Below, piece after piece: positions 7,484 through 15,304 of a stretch of 29,107 nucleotides of DNA. Position numbers and translations under genes: made by a program. Each line of letters opens with the position of its first letter. The stretch's first letter is position 1. The notes beneath the pieces are model-generated. The model did not search any database and was not told where the DNA came from. It saw only the letters and a list, made by a program, of their open reading frames with translations. Origin of the DNA: an uncultured Bacilli bacterium (GTDB taxonomy: Bacteria; Bacillota_I; Bacilli_A; RF39; UBA660); contig CAJUGF010000009.1 in assembly GCA_910585915.1 (NCBI GenBank), forward strand, positions 13,094 to 42,200. The letters are read 5' to 3'.

Positions 7484-8726
7484 ACACGTTATTTACTATA
7501 TATGGATCTTCTGCTGTGCCACTTCCTGTAACACTTGTTTTACGGATCAAATTAATTACTGGACGACTACCTCGAAATAAAGTGCCTGAAGTTCCTTCGT
7601 TCATTTGCCCATTTGAATATATCTCAATAAAACTGTAATTTCCATGATTGTTTTTTGCTGGACTCATGGTCCACCATCCTGCACTTAGATTTGTATTGTA
7701 TAAATAGAAATCTTTATTCTGGCTATTTTTAGATCCACCTGCAAGTGCTACTTCATCCGCTGTTAATAATCCGATTTTTGATGTAAAGGTATTACCCATA
7801 CATTCAAAAATTGGGCTATTATTTGTATATATTCTAGTAATTGTGGCGTAGCCATTATCTCCATCTGTAGTATCAGAGCAAAATTTGTAATTAGCGATTA
7901 ATGAATCTTGATCACTTAGATTTATTTTATACCATTCTTCTAAGTTTTTATAGATTTGGGAATTGGTGAATGTTAGATCAAATTCTTCATTGCTTGCATA
8001 GTATTGAGTGTTGTTATTCATTAAATCATTTAAAATTAGTTTTACTGACCCATCTCCATTAATTTTCACAATTCTCCACAAAAGACCAGCAAATACTACA
8101 TAGTTGTTGTTGATATTGCCTCTAAAATAATAGGCTATTCCATCATTATCTGTTGTTTCTATTAATCCTTCTTCCTCTTTTGCAGGTTCACTAGCAATAT
8201 TTGTTTTGGATCCAGTACTCACAACATTGTTTTTTAAGATTATGTTTTGAAAAGTGGTCATTTCTTTTTCTAAATTCATACTTATTGTACCAATGGTTTT
8301 GGTCTTGTTTTGATTTTTGATCATTAGGGTGTAGCTATGGGTTTCGTTTCCGTTAATACGAATGGTATTGGCAATTTTACTATCTTCTTTTGGAAAATTT
8401 GCTTCAATTTTTTGAAATCCTTCTCTTGTACTTAGTAATTCTATCTCTGTACTGTCACCACTTTTAACATTTTCAAGTGCTATATTGTAATAGTAAGGAT
8501 CACTTGAGGTGTTGGTTACAGAAAATTGATAGTTCTTTTCTTCTTCTGAGGTTTCTATTTTATTGCCATCAATAAAATTAAAAGATAAATTACCATCTAC
8601 ATATACAAAAGCATTTTCTAAATCATTGGATGTTGAGTCATAGTTTAGATATCCAAATGCACACACGATTACTCCGCAGAATAATAAAATTATGATAATT
8701 AACGCTGTTTTATATTTTTTTTGCAT
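7482..8726 (-). CDS. Membrane-anchored extracellular protein with a DUF6273-like C-terminal domain
   Basis: A 414-residue protein. Residues 1-5 are basic and 7-27 hydrophobic (ALIIIILLFCGVIVCAFGYL), giving an uncleaved anchor or signal. Residues 35-155 look like a beta-rich Ig-like extracellular domain (AFVYVDGNLSFNFIDG, YQFSVTNTSSDPYYYNI, HSYTLMIKNQ). Residues about 190-395 resemble the DUF6273-type domain common in surface proteins of gut Firmicutes: YYFRGNINNNYVVFAGLLWR, AGWWTMSP, FRGSRPVINL, then a short tail GSGTAEDPYIV. There is no LPXTG motif. The domain name is from memory of the pattern, not a search. ATG at 8726 follows GAGGG. The promoter is one of the best in the window (TTGACA-17-TATACT). 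Expression is monocistronic. The role is unknown; surface display is the only safe inference. Confidence 0.7.
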   Translation of the reverse strand: MQKKYKTALIIIILLFCGVIVCAFGYLNYDSTSNDLENAFVYVDGNLSFNFIDGNKIETSEEEKNYQFSVTNTSSDPYYYNIALENVKSGDSTEIELLSTREGFQKIEANFPKEDSKIANTIRINGNETHSYTLMIKNQNKTKTIGTISMNLEKEMTTFQNIILKNNVVSTGSKTNIASEPAKEEEGLIETTDNDGIAYYFRGNINNNYVVFAGLLWRIVKINGDGSVKLILNDLMNNNTQYYASNEEFDLTFTNSQIYKNLEEWYKINLSDQDSLIANYKFCSDTTDGDNGYATITRIYTNNSPIFECMGNTFTSKIGLLTADEVALAGGSKNSQNKDFYLYNTNLSAGWWTMSPAKNNHGNYSFIEIYSNGQMNEGTSGTLFRGSRPVINLIRKTSVTGSGTAEDPYIVNNV

Positions 8727-8750
8727 ATTACCATTCCCTCTATTATTTTA

Positions 8751-8779
8751 AGTATATGATTTTGGCTCTTTTTTGTCAA
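8751..8779 (-). promoter_or_regulatory. Strong sigma-A promoter of the surface-protein gene
   Basis: Consensus TTGACA, 17-base spacer, TATACT on the minus strand. Confidence 0.75.
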
Positions 8780-8796
8780 ATATTTTACAATAAAAA

Positions 8797-8817
8797 AGTT
8801 ATGTTTTACACATAACT
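8797..8817 (-). terminator. Intrinsic terminator of the heat-shock operon, after dnaJ
   Basis: 8-bp stem AGTTATGT / ACATAACT with a five-base loop, touching the dnaJ stop codon and followed by TTTTTT on the minus strand. Confidence 0.75.
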
Positions 8818-9934
8818 ATAAGTACTTTTTGAAGTTTTTGATTTCAGAATCATTCTCTAGATCTGTTTTGCTCAGTTCCTCGAATATTTTTTTCTGTTCT
8901 CTTGAAAGCTTTGTAGGAATGATTACTTTAAAGATGACAAACAAGTCTCCTTTTCTTAGGGAGTTTGCTGCTTTAACACCTTTGCCTTTTAGTTTTAGTT
9001 TTGAACCATTTCCTGTCCCAGCTTTTACTTCTAGAATTACATTCCCATCAATCGTGGGAATTTCTTTTTTGCATCCAATTGTTGCTTCCGTAATTGTAAG
9101 TGGTACTTCTAAGTATAAGTCACTATTTTCTCTTTCAAAAATGGGACTTTTTCCTACTTTGAATTCAATGTAAATATCGCCATTTGGTCCACCATTACTT
9201 CCAGCATCGCCTTTACCACTGATTTTTAATTGATATCCATTATCTACACCTTCTGGAATGGTAATTTCTATTTCTTTTTTCTTTTTTATGTGCCCAGTCC
9301 CACGACATTTGTTACATTTCTCACCATAAGTTTTACCCTGTCCATTACAAGTATTACATGTTGTTTCTGTTTGATAGATGCCAAATAAACTTCTTGATTC
9401 TTCAATAACTCTACCCCGTCCATTACAAGTTGGGCAGGTTTTTTCTCCAAATCCTCCTTTGCCGTTGCATTTATCACAATCTTCATCTAGATCGATGTTA
9501 ATGGATTTTTTACATCCCTTAATGGCTTCTACAAAGGATAGTTCGAGTGATACTAAACGATCTCTTCCTTTGGTTGGGCGATTTGCACTCCTTCTACTAG
9601 AACCTCCAAAGCCAAAGCCACCAAAGGATCCACCAAATAAATCATCAAAGATGCTTCCAAAATCAAAGTCTTCTGTGCTGAATCCTGAGAATCCACCAGA
9701 TCCGCCGCCACCTTGGAAAGCAGCGTGCCCAAATTGATCATATTGACGTTTTTTATCTGGGTCAGAAAGAATAGAATATGCTTCCCCTATTTCTTTGAAT
9801 TTTTCTTCTGCTCCAGGATCTTTATTAACATCGGGATGATATTGTTTTGCTAATTTTCGAAAGGCTCTTTTGATTTCTTCATCGCTTGCGCCTTTTTGTA
9901 TTCCTAAGACTTCATAATAATCTTTTTTATTCAT
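8816..9934 (-). CDS. dnaJ: Chaperone protein DnaJ (Hsp40)
   Basis: DnaJ delivers unfolded clients to DnaK and stimulates its ATPase. All type I parts are present in 372 residues. The J-domain has the HPD tripeptide at 33-35. A Gly/Phe-rich linker (about 75-115) follows, then a zinc-finger region with four CxxCxGxG-type repeats (CDKCNGKG, CPTCNGRG, CNTCNGQG, CNKCRGTG), and finally the two C-terminal beta-barrel domains. Its ATG overlaps the last bases of pepF (ATGA, 9931-9934), so its translation is probably coupled to pepF and not to dnaK. Length and motifs are normal. Confidence 0.97.
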   Translation of the reverse strand: MNKKDYYEVLGIQKGASDEEIKRAFRKLAKQYHPDVNKDPGAEEKFKEIGEAYSILSDPDKKRQYDQFGHAAFQGGGGSGGFSGFSTEDFDFGSIFDDLFGGSFGGFGFGGSSRRSANRPTKGRDRLVSLELSFVEAIKGCKKSINIDLDEDCDKCNGKGGFGEKTCPTCNGRGRVIEESRSLFGIYQTETTCNTCNGQGKTYGEKCNKCRGTGHIKKKKEIEITIPEGVDNGYQLKISGKGDAGSNGGPNGDIYIEFKVGKSPIFERENSDLYLEVPLTITEATIGCKKEIPTIDGNVILEVKAGTGNGSKLKLKGKGVKAANSLRKGDLFVIFKVIIPTKLSREQKKIFEELSKTDLENDSEIKNFKKYL

Positions 9935-11733
9935 AATACTTCACCTGACTTTAATATTGTTTTGTATTGATTTAGTTCTTCTTTAAAGAATTCTACAGCA
10001 CTTTCAAATACTTGTTTTTCACGAATATTGATTCCTAGTGTTTGATAGACTTCTTCGGGATATTTATTAGATCCACAATGAAGAAAATCGGTATATTTCT
10101 TTATAATGCTATTTTCTTTTTTTAGTATGCGCATGGCAAGAGACGCTGCAATACTTACACATAAGGAATAACTATATAAATAGAAATTCATGTAATAATG
10201 ACTTCTTGTCACCCACATTAAATCAGAATATTGATCTTGTTTAATGCTTGACCCTTGGTAATTTTTTAATGAATCCTTTACTAGATTGTTTAAAAAACTC
10301 GCCGTAATCATGTTACCAGATTCAACATGTTCATACATTTTTTGTTCAATCTCACCTTCCATAATGGCACCAAAAAAGTTGGTTTGAAATGTTTTTAAGG
10401 TGTGTTCTATTCCAATTAACTTTTCTTCTTTTGTTTTGGCATGTTCTCCAATATAGTGGTTTAATAAAAATTCATTGGTTAGAGATGCTATTTCTGCTAC
10501 AAAGGATGAGGTATGACGATACCATAGTTCATTTGCTTCATTAACATATTGATGATGAACGTTATGTCCTGCTTCATGAGCGATTGTTAAGATGTCGCTA
10601 TATTGATTGTTGAAGCTTAGAACAATTCTTGAGTTCTTGGTTGATGTAGCAAAGCTATATCCTCCACTTACTTTTCCTTTGTAGGAACAATAATCGATAT
10701 AATGATTATCAAATACTTTTTTTAATTTTTCTTGGTAATCTGGTCCTAATATACTTAAAGCATTTTGAATTAATTCTTCGCTTTCTTCAATGGTGTATTC
10801 TTTGTTTGTAGAATTCCAGTTAACCATAGTATCGTAATTATATAATGTTTTTTTATTTAATATTTCTTTTATTAATTGGTAATAATCTTGCCATGCAGTT
10901 TTTTGTTCTTTCGCTACTGATTTTAGATTATCAAATACTTCGTTTGGAAGATTAATGTGATGTAGTTTTGCATCCCAAGCACTCTTAAATTTTTTGATTT
11001 TGGCAAGATTGCAATTATTTTTTACATAGTAATGTAATAATGCACTTTCGGTATTTTGATATTGCCTTGTAGTTTTACAGAATTTTTTATGAGCAGTTTT
11101 ACGAACACTTTCTAATGGATTTCTTTTTAATGAACGTAAGTTATTGGAAGCAATTTCTATTTTTTTACCATTTTCTAAAGAAACACTTCCATAGTTATGT
11201 TCTGAGTTAATTAAAGATGAAGAAATATTTTCATAACTACTAAATGTCTCTCCCAATGTATTAATAATCTCTTCGGCTTCATCACTTAGGGTATGTTCTT
11301 TTTCTTTGTATATTTCTTCTAAAAGAAAACGATATTTTTCTAAATTTTTGTTGTTCCATAAAGCTTGAAAAGAATTTTCATCCATTTTTACAATTTCTGG
11401 TTCAAAAAAGGAAATTGCTGTATCAAATTCAGAATACAATAATTCCGCTTTGTTTTTCATTTCTAGGAATGTTTCGTTTTGCAAATCTAAATCATGAGAT
11501 ACATAAGCATATACATATAAATTTTCAACGATACTTGCAGAATTGGTATATAGGTCTAGAAATTGTTCTAATTTAGTACTATCTGTTAAATTTCCTTTTA
11601 ATTGTGATAATTTTTTTATTTCTTTTTGAGCTTTTTGATATGTTTCATTAAATTCTTCTTGAGATTCAAAGAAATCATTTAAGTCCATTTTGTATTTTGC
11701 TGGTACATCATTTCTATTTTTATATTCTTTCAT
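9931..11733 (-). CDS. pepF: Oligoendopeptidase F (M3B metallopeptidase)
   Basis: A 600-residue cytosolic M3-family zinc peptidase that cleaves short peptides. The zinc site is HEAGH at 386-390, and the third ligand glutamate is expected in the following helix (about 415, in SFVAEIASLTNEFLL). The FATSTKNSRIVLSFNN strand upstream of the zinc site is typical of PepF. Length is standard. It lies between dnaK and dnaJ, 59 bases after dnaK and overlapping dnaJ by four bases. It therefore belongs to the heat-shock operon and probably takes part in clearing peptides from protein turnover (inference from context). The start ATG at 11733 follows AAAGG. Confidence 0.92.
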   Translation of the reverse strand: MKEYKNRNDVPAKYKMDLNDFFESQEEFNETYQKAQKEIKKLSQLKGNLTDSTKLEQFLDLYTNSASIVENLYVYAYVSHDLDLQNETFLEMKNKAELLYSEFDTAISFFEPEIVKMDENSFQALWNNKNLEKYRFLLEEIYKEKEHTLSDEAEEIINTLGETFSSYENISSSLINSEHNYGSVSLENGKKIEIASNNLRSLKRNPLESVRKTAHKKFCKTTRQYQNTESALLHYYVKNNCNLAKIKKFKSAWDAKLHHINLPNEVFDNLKSVAKEQKTAWQDYYQLIKEILNKKTLYNYDTMVNWNSTNKEYTIEESEELIQNALSILGPDYQEKLKKVFDNHYIDYCSYKGKVSGGYSFATSTKNSRIVLSFNNQYSDILTIAHEAGHNVHHQYVNEANELWYRHTSSFVAEIASLTNEFLLNHYIGEHAKTKEEKLIGIEHTLKTFQTNFFGAIMEGEIEQKMYEHVESGNMITASFLNNLVKDSLKNYQGSSIKQDQYSDLMWVTRSHYYMNFYLYSYSLCVSIAASLAMRILKKENSIIKKYTDFLHCGSNKYPEEVYQTLGINIREKQVFESAVEFFKEELNQYKTILKSGEVL

Positions 11734-11756
11734 TTTTTACCTTTCTGTAACTATAG

Positions 11757-11782
11757 AAAAGCTCTAGTTTCCTAGAACTTTT
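11757..11782 (-). terminator. Hairpin between dnaK and pepF, probably a partial terminator
   Basis: On the RNA the arms AAAAG-U-UCUAG and CUAGA-G-CUUUU pair over 11 positions, including one U-G wobble, closed by a GAAA tetraloop. The U-run is short (UUUUC), so termination is probably incomplete and could set the ratio of dnaK to pepF-dnaJ message. Confidence 0.6.
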
Positions 11783-11792
11783 CATTGTTAAA

Positions 11793-13616
11793 TTACTTTT
11801 CTTCGTAACTAGCTTCTTCTACATCATTTTTATCTGATGCGGTATTTGTATTATTATCACCTTCGGCGTTTTGATTTTCTTGTTGTGCTGCTTCATAGAC
11901 TTTGGTTGCAAGTTTCATTGCTACTTCTTGAAGACTTTCTGTTTTCTTTTTAATATCGTCGATGTCATCTTTTGTTAATGCTTCTTTTAATTCTTTCATT
12001 TTATTTTCAGCATCTTCTTTGTCTTTTTCATCAACTTTGTCTCCTAAGTCTTTGATGGCTTTTTCAGTTGAGAATATTAGTGTGTCTGCATCGTTTCTTA
12101 CGTTTGCTTCTTCTTTTCTCTTTTCATCCGCTTCTTTGTTTGCTTCTGCTTCTTGAACCATTTTTTCAATTTCATCATCGCTTAGGGATGTATTTGAAGT
12201 AATCGTAATTGTCTGTTCTTTATTGGTTCCTAGGTCTTTAGCCGTTACATGAACAATACCATTTGCATCGATATCAAATTTTACTTCGATTTGAGGAATT
12301 CCTCTTGGAGCTGGTGGAATATCCATTAATTGGAAGTTACCTAATGTTTTGTTATCAGAAGCCATTGGTCTTTCTCCTTGTAATACATGGATATCTACAG
12401 CAGGTTGGTTATCTGCAGCGGTACTAAATACTTGACTTTTGCTTGTTGGAATGGTGGTATTTCTTGGAATTAAGACAGTCATGACTCCACCAAGTGTTTC
12501 AATACCTAATGAAAGTGGCGTTACATCTAGTAGTACTAGATCATCAACTTCTCCAGTTAATACTCCACCTTGAATTGCTGCACCCATAGCAACTACTTCA
12601 TCAGGGTTTACTCCTTTATGTGGGTCTTTTCCTAATTCTTTTTTCACTAATTCTTGGATGTATGGAATACGAGTTGATCCTCCAACTAGTATTACTTCAT
12701 TAATATCACTAGATTTTAGTTTCGCATCTTTTAATGCTTTTCTTACTGGTTCTAGAGTTGAATCGAATAAGTCACGGCATAGGTCTTCGAATTTTGCTTT
12801 CGTAAGTTCAATTTCTAAATGAACAGGTGATCCATCTTTTTGAGAAATAAATGGTAAACTAATTTGCGTTTTGGCCATACCTGAAAGATCTTTTTTGGCT
12901 TTTTCAGCTGCATCTTTTAGACGTTGCATTGCCATGTTATCACTTGTTAAGTCAATTCCTTCGTTTTTCTTAAATTCGCTTGCTAAGAAGTCAATGATTC
13001 TTTGATCGAAGTCATCTCCACCTAGTTTGTTGTTACCAGCAGTGGATTTTACTTCAAATAGTCCATCTCCTAGCTCAAGGATTGAAACGTCGAATGTACC
13101 TCCACCTAAGTCATATACTAAAATTGTTTGTAATTTTTCTTGTTTATCAAGTCCATAAGCTAATGCTGCTGCAGTTGGTTCGTTTATGATACGTTTTACA
13201 TCAAGTCCTGCTATTTTACCAGCATTCTTTGTTGCTTGTCTTTCAGCATCATTAAAATATGCAGGTACTGTAATAACTGCTTCTGATACAGTTTCTCCTA
13301 GGTAATTTTCAGCATCTTTTTTAAGTTTACTTAATATTTTGGCACTGATTTCTTCTGGAGTCCATTTTTTGCCATTAGCAGAAACTTTTTCTTTCGTTCC
13401 CATTAATCTTTTAATTGACGCAATTGTATTGTCAACGTTTGTTACTGCTTGACGTTTTGCACGCGCTCCAACTAATTCATCAGAGTCTTTGAACGCTACA
13501 ACGCTAGGTGTGGTTCTTTCTCCTTCATCATTTACAATTACTTTTGGTTCTCCACCTTCTAATACTGAGACACAACTATTTGTTGTACCTAAGTCAATTC
13601 CTATAATTTTTCCCAT
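11793..13616 (-). CDS. dnaK: Chaperone protein DnaK (Hsp70)
   Basis: The central ATP-driven Hsp70 chaperone, 607 residues. The N-terminal ATPase begins MGKIIGIDLGTTNSCVSV, with VYDLGGGTFDVS (phosphate loop 2) and ILVGGSTRIPYI (adenosine loop). The linker DVTPLSLGIET and substrate-binding domain follow, and then a helical lid with an acidic, low-complexity tail rich in Asn, Asp and Glu. A further in-frame ATG three codons upstream (13625) is too close to the AAGGAG site. The ATG at 13616 has ideal spacing and gives the universal N-terminus. It is the third gene of the hrcA operon, 16 bases after grpE. Confidence 0.97.
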   Translation of the reverse strand: MGKIIGIDLGTTNSCVSVLEGGEPKVIVNDEGERTTPSVVAFKDSDELVGARAKRQAVTNVDNTIASIKRLMGTKEKVSANGKKWTPEEISAKILSKLKKDAENYLGETVSEAVITVPAYFNDAERQATKNAGKIAGLDVKRIINEPTAAALAYGLDKQEKLQTILVYDLGGGTFDVSILELGDGLFEVKSTAGNNKLGGDDFDQRIIDFLASEFKKNEGIDLTSDNMAMQRLKDAAEKAKKDLSGMAKTQISLPFISQKDGSPVHLEIELTKAKFEDLCRDLFDSTLEPVRKALKDAKLKSSDINEVILVGGSTRIPYIQELVKKELGKDPHKGVNPDEVVAMGAAIQGGVLTGEVDDLVLLDVTPLSLGIETLGGVMTVLIPRNTTIPTSKSQVFSTAADNQPAVDIHVLQGERPMASDNKTLGNFQLMDIPPAPRGIPQIEVKFDIDANGIVHVTAKDLGTNKEQTITITSNTSLSDDEIEKMVQEAEANKEADEKRKEEANVRNDADTLIFSTEKAIKDLGDKVDEKDKEDAENKMKELKEALTKDDIDDIKKKTESLQEVAMKLATKVYEAAQQENQNAEGDNNTNTASDKNDVEEASYEEK

Positions 13617-13632
13617 ATTTATCATTCTCCTT

Positions 13633-14190
13633 TTAATTATTTACTTTGACCATAGCTGGTCTGATAATTTTATCTTTATATGAATATCCTTTTTGAAGGA
13701 TATCAATAACAATGTCTTTTTCCATTCCTTCTTCGTGGTCAGTTAGTACTGCTTCCATGGTTGCAGAATCAAATGGCTTTCCAATGCATTCGATTTCTTT
13801 GATTTCAAATTCTTCTAGCACATTTTTTAAATTTCCGTAGATCATTTTAAAACCACTTAAGAATTTGCTTACTTCATCATCAAGATTGGCATCATCCATA
13901 TTGATGGCTCTTTCAAAGTTATCAATGATTGGCAATACTTTTTTTATAAAAGTTTCTCCGTCGTATTTTAGAAGACGGCTTAATTCTTCACTGCTACGAC
14001 GTTTCATGTTTTGCATTTCGGCATTTAAACGTAGAATTTTGTCGTTTAGTGCTAGATTTTCTTCTTTGAGTTTCTGCATTTCTGCATTTTCTTTTTTCCC
14101 CTTTTTTTCTTTTTTCTTTGGAAGTTCCTCTTTTGTTTCTTTTGGTGCTACATCTTTGTTTGACATTTCTACCTTTTCTTCATTTTCCAT
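13633..14190 (-). CDS. grpE: Nucleotide exchange factor GrpE
   Basis: GrpE releases ADP from DnaK. The 185-residue product has the family layout: a highly charged Lys/Glu N-terminus (about 1-40), a long coiled-coil helix (EMQKLKEENLALNDKILRLNAEM region), and the C-terminal beta domain with the signature around FEIKEIECIGKPFDSATMEAV and GYSYKDKIIRPAMVKV. An earlier in-frame ATG (14211) lies inside hrcA and lacks a ribosome site. The ATG at 14190 has GTGAGG six bases upstream and sits one base after the hrcA stop, so translation is coupled to hrcA. Confidence 0.93.
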   Translation of the reverse strand: MENEEKVEMSNKDVAPKETKEELPKKKEKKGKKENAEMQKLKEENLALNDKILRLNAEMQNMKRRSSEELSRLLKYDGETFIKKVLPIIDNFERAINMDDANLDDEVSKFLSGFKMIYGNLKNVLEEFEIKEIECIGKPFDSATMEAVLTDHEEGMEKDIVIDILQKGYSYKDKIIRPAMVKVNN

Positions 14191-14191
14191 G

Positions 14192-15202
14192 TTATTCCTC
14201 ACTTTCGTCATTTAGGTTTTTATTGATATAGGAAAGAAGTCCTACGACACGGTCATATTCCATACGTTTTGGCCCAATAATAGCAATGGTTCCTTCTTCT
14301 CCATGATAATGATATGTAGTTTTAATCACTGTGACATTTGGATCAAATTCACTTTCTTCTCCAATATAAATGTTAATTCCTTTTTGATTTTTCTTTTCTT
14401 CAATTTTTTTTATTAAATCAACATCTTCAAATTTGGAAGTAATTTTTCTGATTTCTTCAACATTATCATATTCAGGTTTTTCAATCAGTTTGTATTTTCC
14501 ACTTAGGTGGATATTTTCTTGGACATTTGATGCAAAGTTTTGGAAAGCTTCCATGAATATGTGATATACTGATTCGTATTGTTCAATCCGTTTACTAATA
14601 ATCGGCTTGATGTCATATTCTAGTCTTTCACTTACTTCATCAATTGGAGTTCCAATTAGCATTTTGTTAATGATTTCACTTGTTTTTACAAGCTCTTCCA
14701 TTTTAACATGCTTAGGTAGCGTAAATTGTCTATTTTGGACAGTACCATGATCTGTACATACCAGAGCAACAATTTTATCATCTTTAATTGGAATGATACT
14801 TACTTGTTGTAAGGTATTAGTATGAGACTTTTTTCCAAGTACAATACTTGTGTAGTTTGTTATTTCACTGATAATTTCTACACACTGATTGATGGTATCA
14901 GATAGTTGTAAATCATTGTTTCGAAAAATAGTTTGAAGTTTTAATACATCATCTCCAGTTAATTCTTTTGGACGCATTAGATTTTCAACATAATAACGAT
15001 ATCCTTTTTCACTTGGAATTCTTCCAGAGGATACATGATTTTTCTCTAAGAGTCCTAAATCTTCTAACTCTGACATTTCGTTACGAATGGTAGCGCTAGA
15101 ACATTTTAATTTTTCACATAATGATTTACTCCCGACAGGTTTTACGGTTTTAATGTAGGATTCTACAATCTCTTTTAATAATTTTTTTTGACGTTCTTCC
15201 AT
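14192..15202 (-). CDS. hrcA: Heat-inducible transcription repressor HrcA
   Basis: HrcA represses class I heat-shock genes by binding CIRCE operators and is kept active by the GroE chaperonin. The 336-residue product has an N-terminal winged helix (QKKLLKEIVESYIKTVKPVGSKSL, then SSATIRNEMSELEDLGLL as the recognition region), a GAF-like central domain and the C-terminal part ending KRMEYDRVVGLLSYINK. It is the first gene of the operon. Two CIRCE elements flank its own promoter, so it is autoregulated. The AGGAGG ribosome site is 12 bases from the ATG, slightly long, which may keep HrcA synthesis modest. Confidence 0.96.
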   Translation of the reverse strand: MEERQKKLLKEIVESYIKTVKPVGSKSLCEKLKCSSATIRNEMSELEDLGLLEKNHVSSGRIPSEKGYRYYVENLMRPKELTGDDVLKLQTIFRNNDLQLSDTINQCVEIISEITNYTSIVLGKKSHTNTLQQVSIIPIKDDKIVALVCTDHGTVQNRQFTLPKHVKMEELVKTSEIINKMLIGTPIDEVSERLEYDIKPIISKRIEQYESVYHIFMEAFQNFASNVQENIHLSGKYKLIEKPEYDNVEEIRKITSKFEDVDLIKKIEEKKNQKGINIYIGEESEFDPNVTVIKTTYHYHGEEGTIAIIGPKRMEYDRVVGLLSYINKNLNDESEE

Positions 15203-15218
15203 TAATTTTTAGAACCTC

Positions 15219-15245
15219 CTAGCACATATTATATTCAAGTGCTAA
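15219..15245 (-). promoter_or_regulatory. CIRCE operator, promoter-proximal copy
   Basis: Half-sites CTAGCACAT and AAGTGCTAA separated by nine bases, matching the CIRCE pattern TTAGCACTC-N9-GAGTGCTAA with a degenerate inner end. It lies just downstream of the -10 element, over the transcription start and leader. Confidence 0.8.
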
Positions 15246-15249
15246 TTCC

Positions 15250-15277
15250 ATTATACTAAAAAATTAGCACTTGTCAA
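15250..15277 (-). promoter_or_regulatory. Sigma-A promoter of the hrcA operon
   Basis: TTGACA, 16-base spacer, TATAAT on the minus strand. The -35 lies within the distal CIRCE and the -10 lies between the two CIRCE copies. A second TTGACA sits ten bases further upstream, too far from the -10 to be used. Confidence 0.8.
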
Positions 15278-15290
15278 TTGTCAATGCTAA
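15264..15290 (-). promoter_or_regulatory. CIRCE operator, promoter-distal copy
   Basis: Half-sites TTAGCACTT and CAATGCTAA separated by nine bases. It covers the -35 hexamer. On the minus strand it is also followed by ATTTTTTAG, so for the upstream gene (stop at 15305) the same inverted repeat could fold as a rho-independent terminator. Confidence 0.85.
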
Positions 15291-15304
15291 TTTTTTCTTC
15301 TTTT

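Noticed and set aside
9378..9737. 119-codon plus-strand frame and short minus frames inside dnaJ
   Set aside because: These are alternative frames of the Gly-rich and zinc-finger regions of dnaJ; the real frame is beyond doubt.
11962..12156. Repeat-like Ser/Phe frame and TTCTTCTTT runs inside dnaK
   Set aside because: They reflect the Glu/Lys-rich lid and tail of DnaK and not a DNA repeat.
13865..14215. Ser/Phe-rich plus-strand frame opposite grpE
   Set aside because: Complement of the Lys/Glu-rich GrpE coiled coil; low complexity and no start signals.
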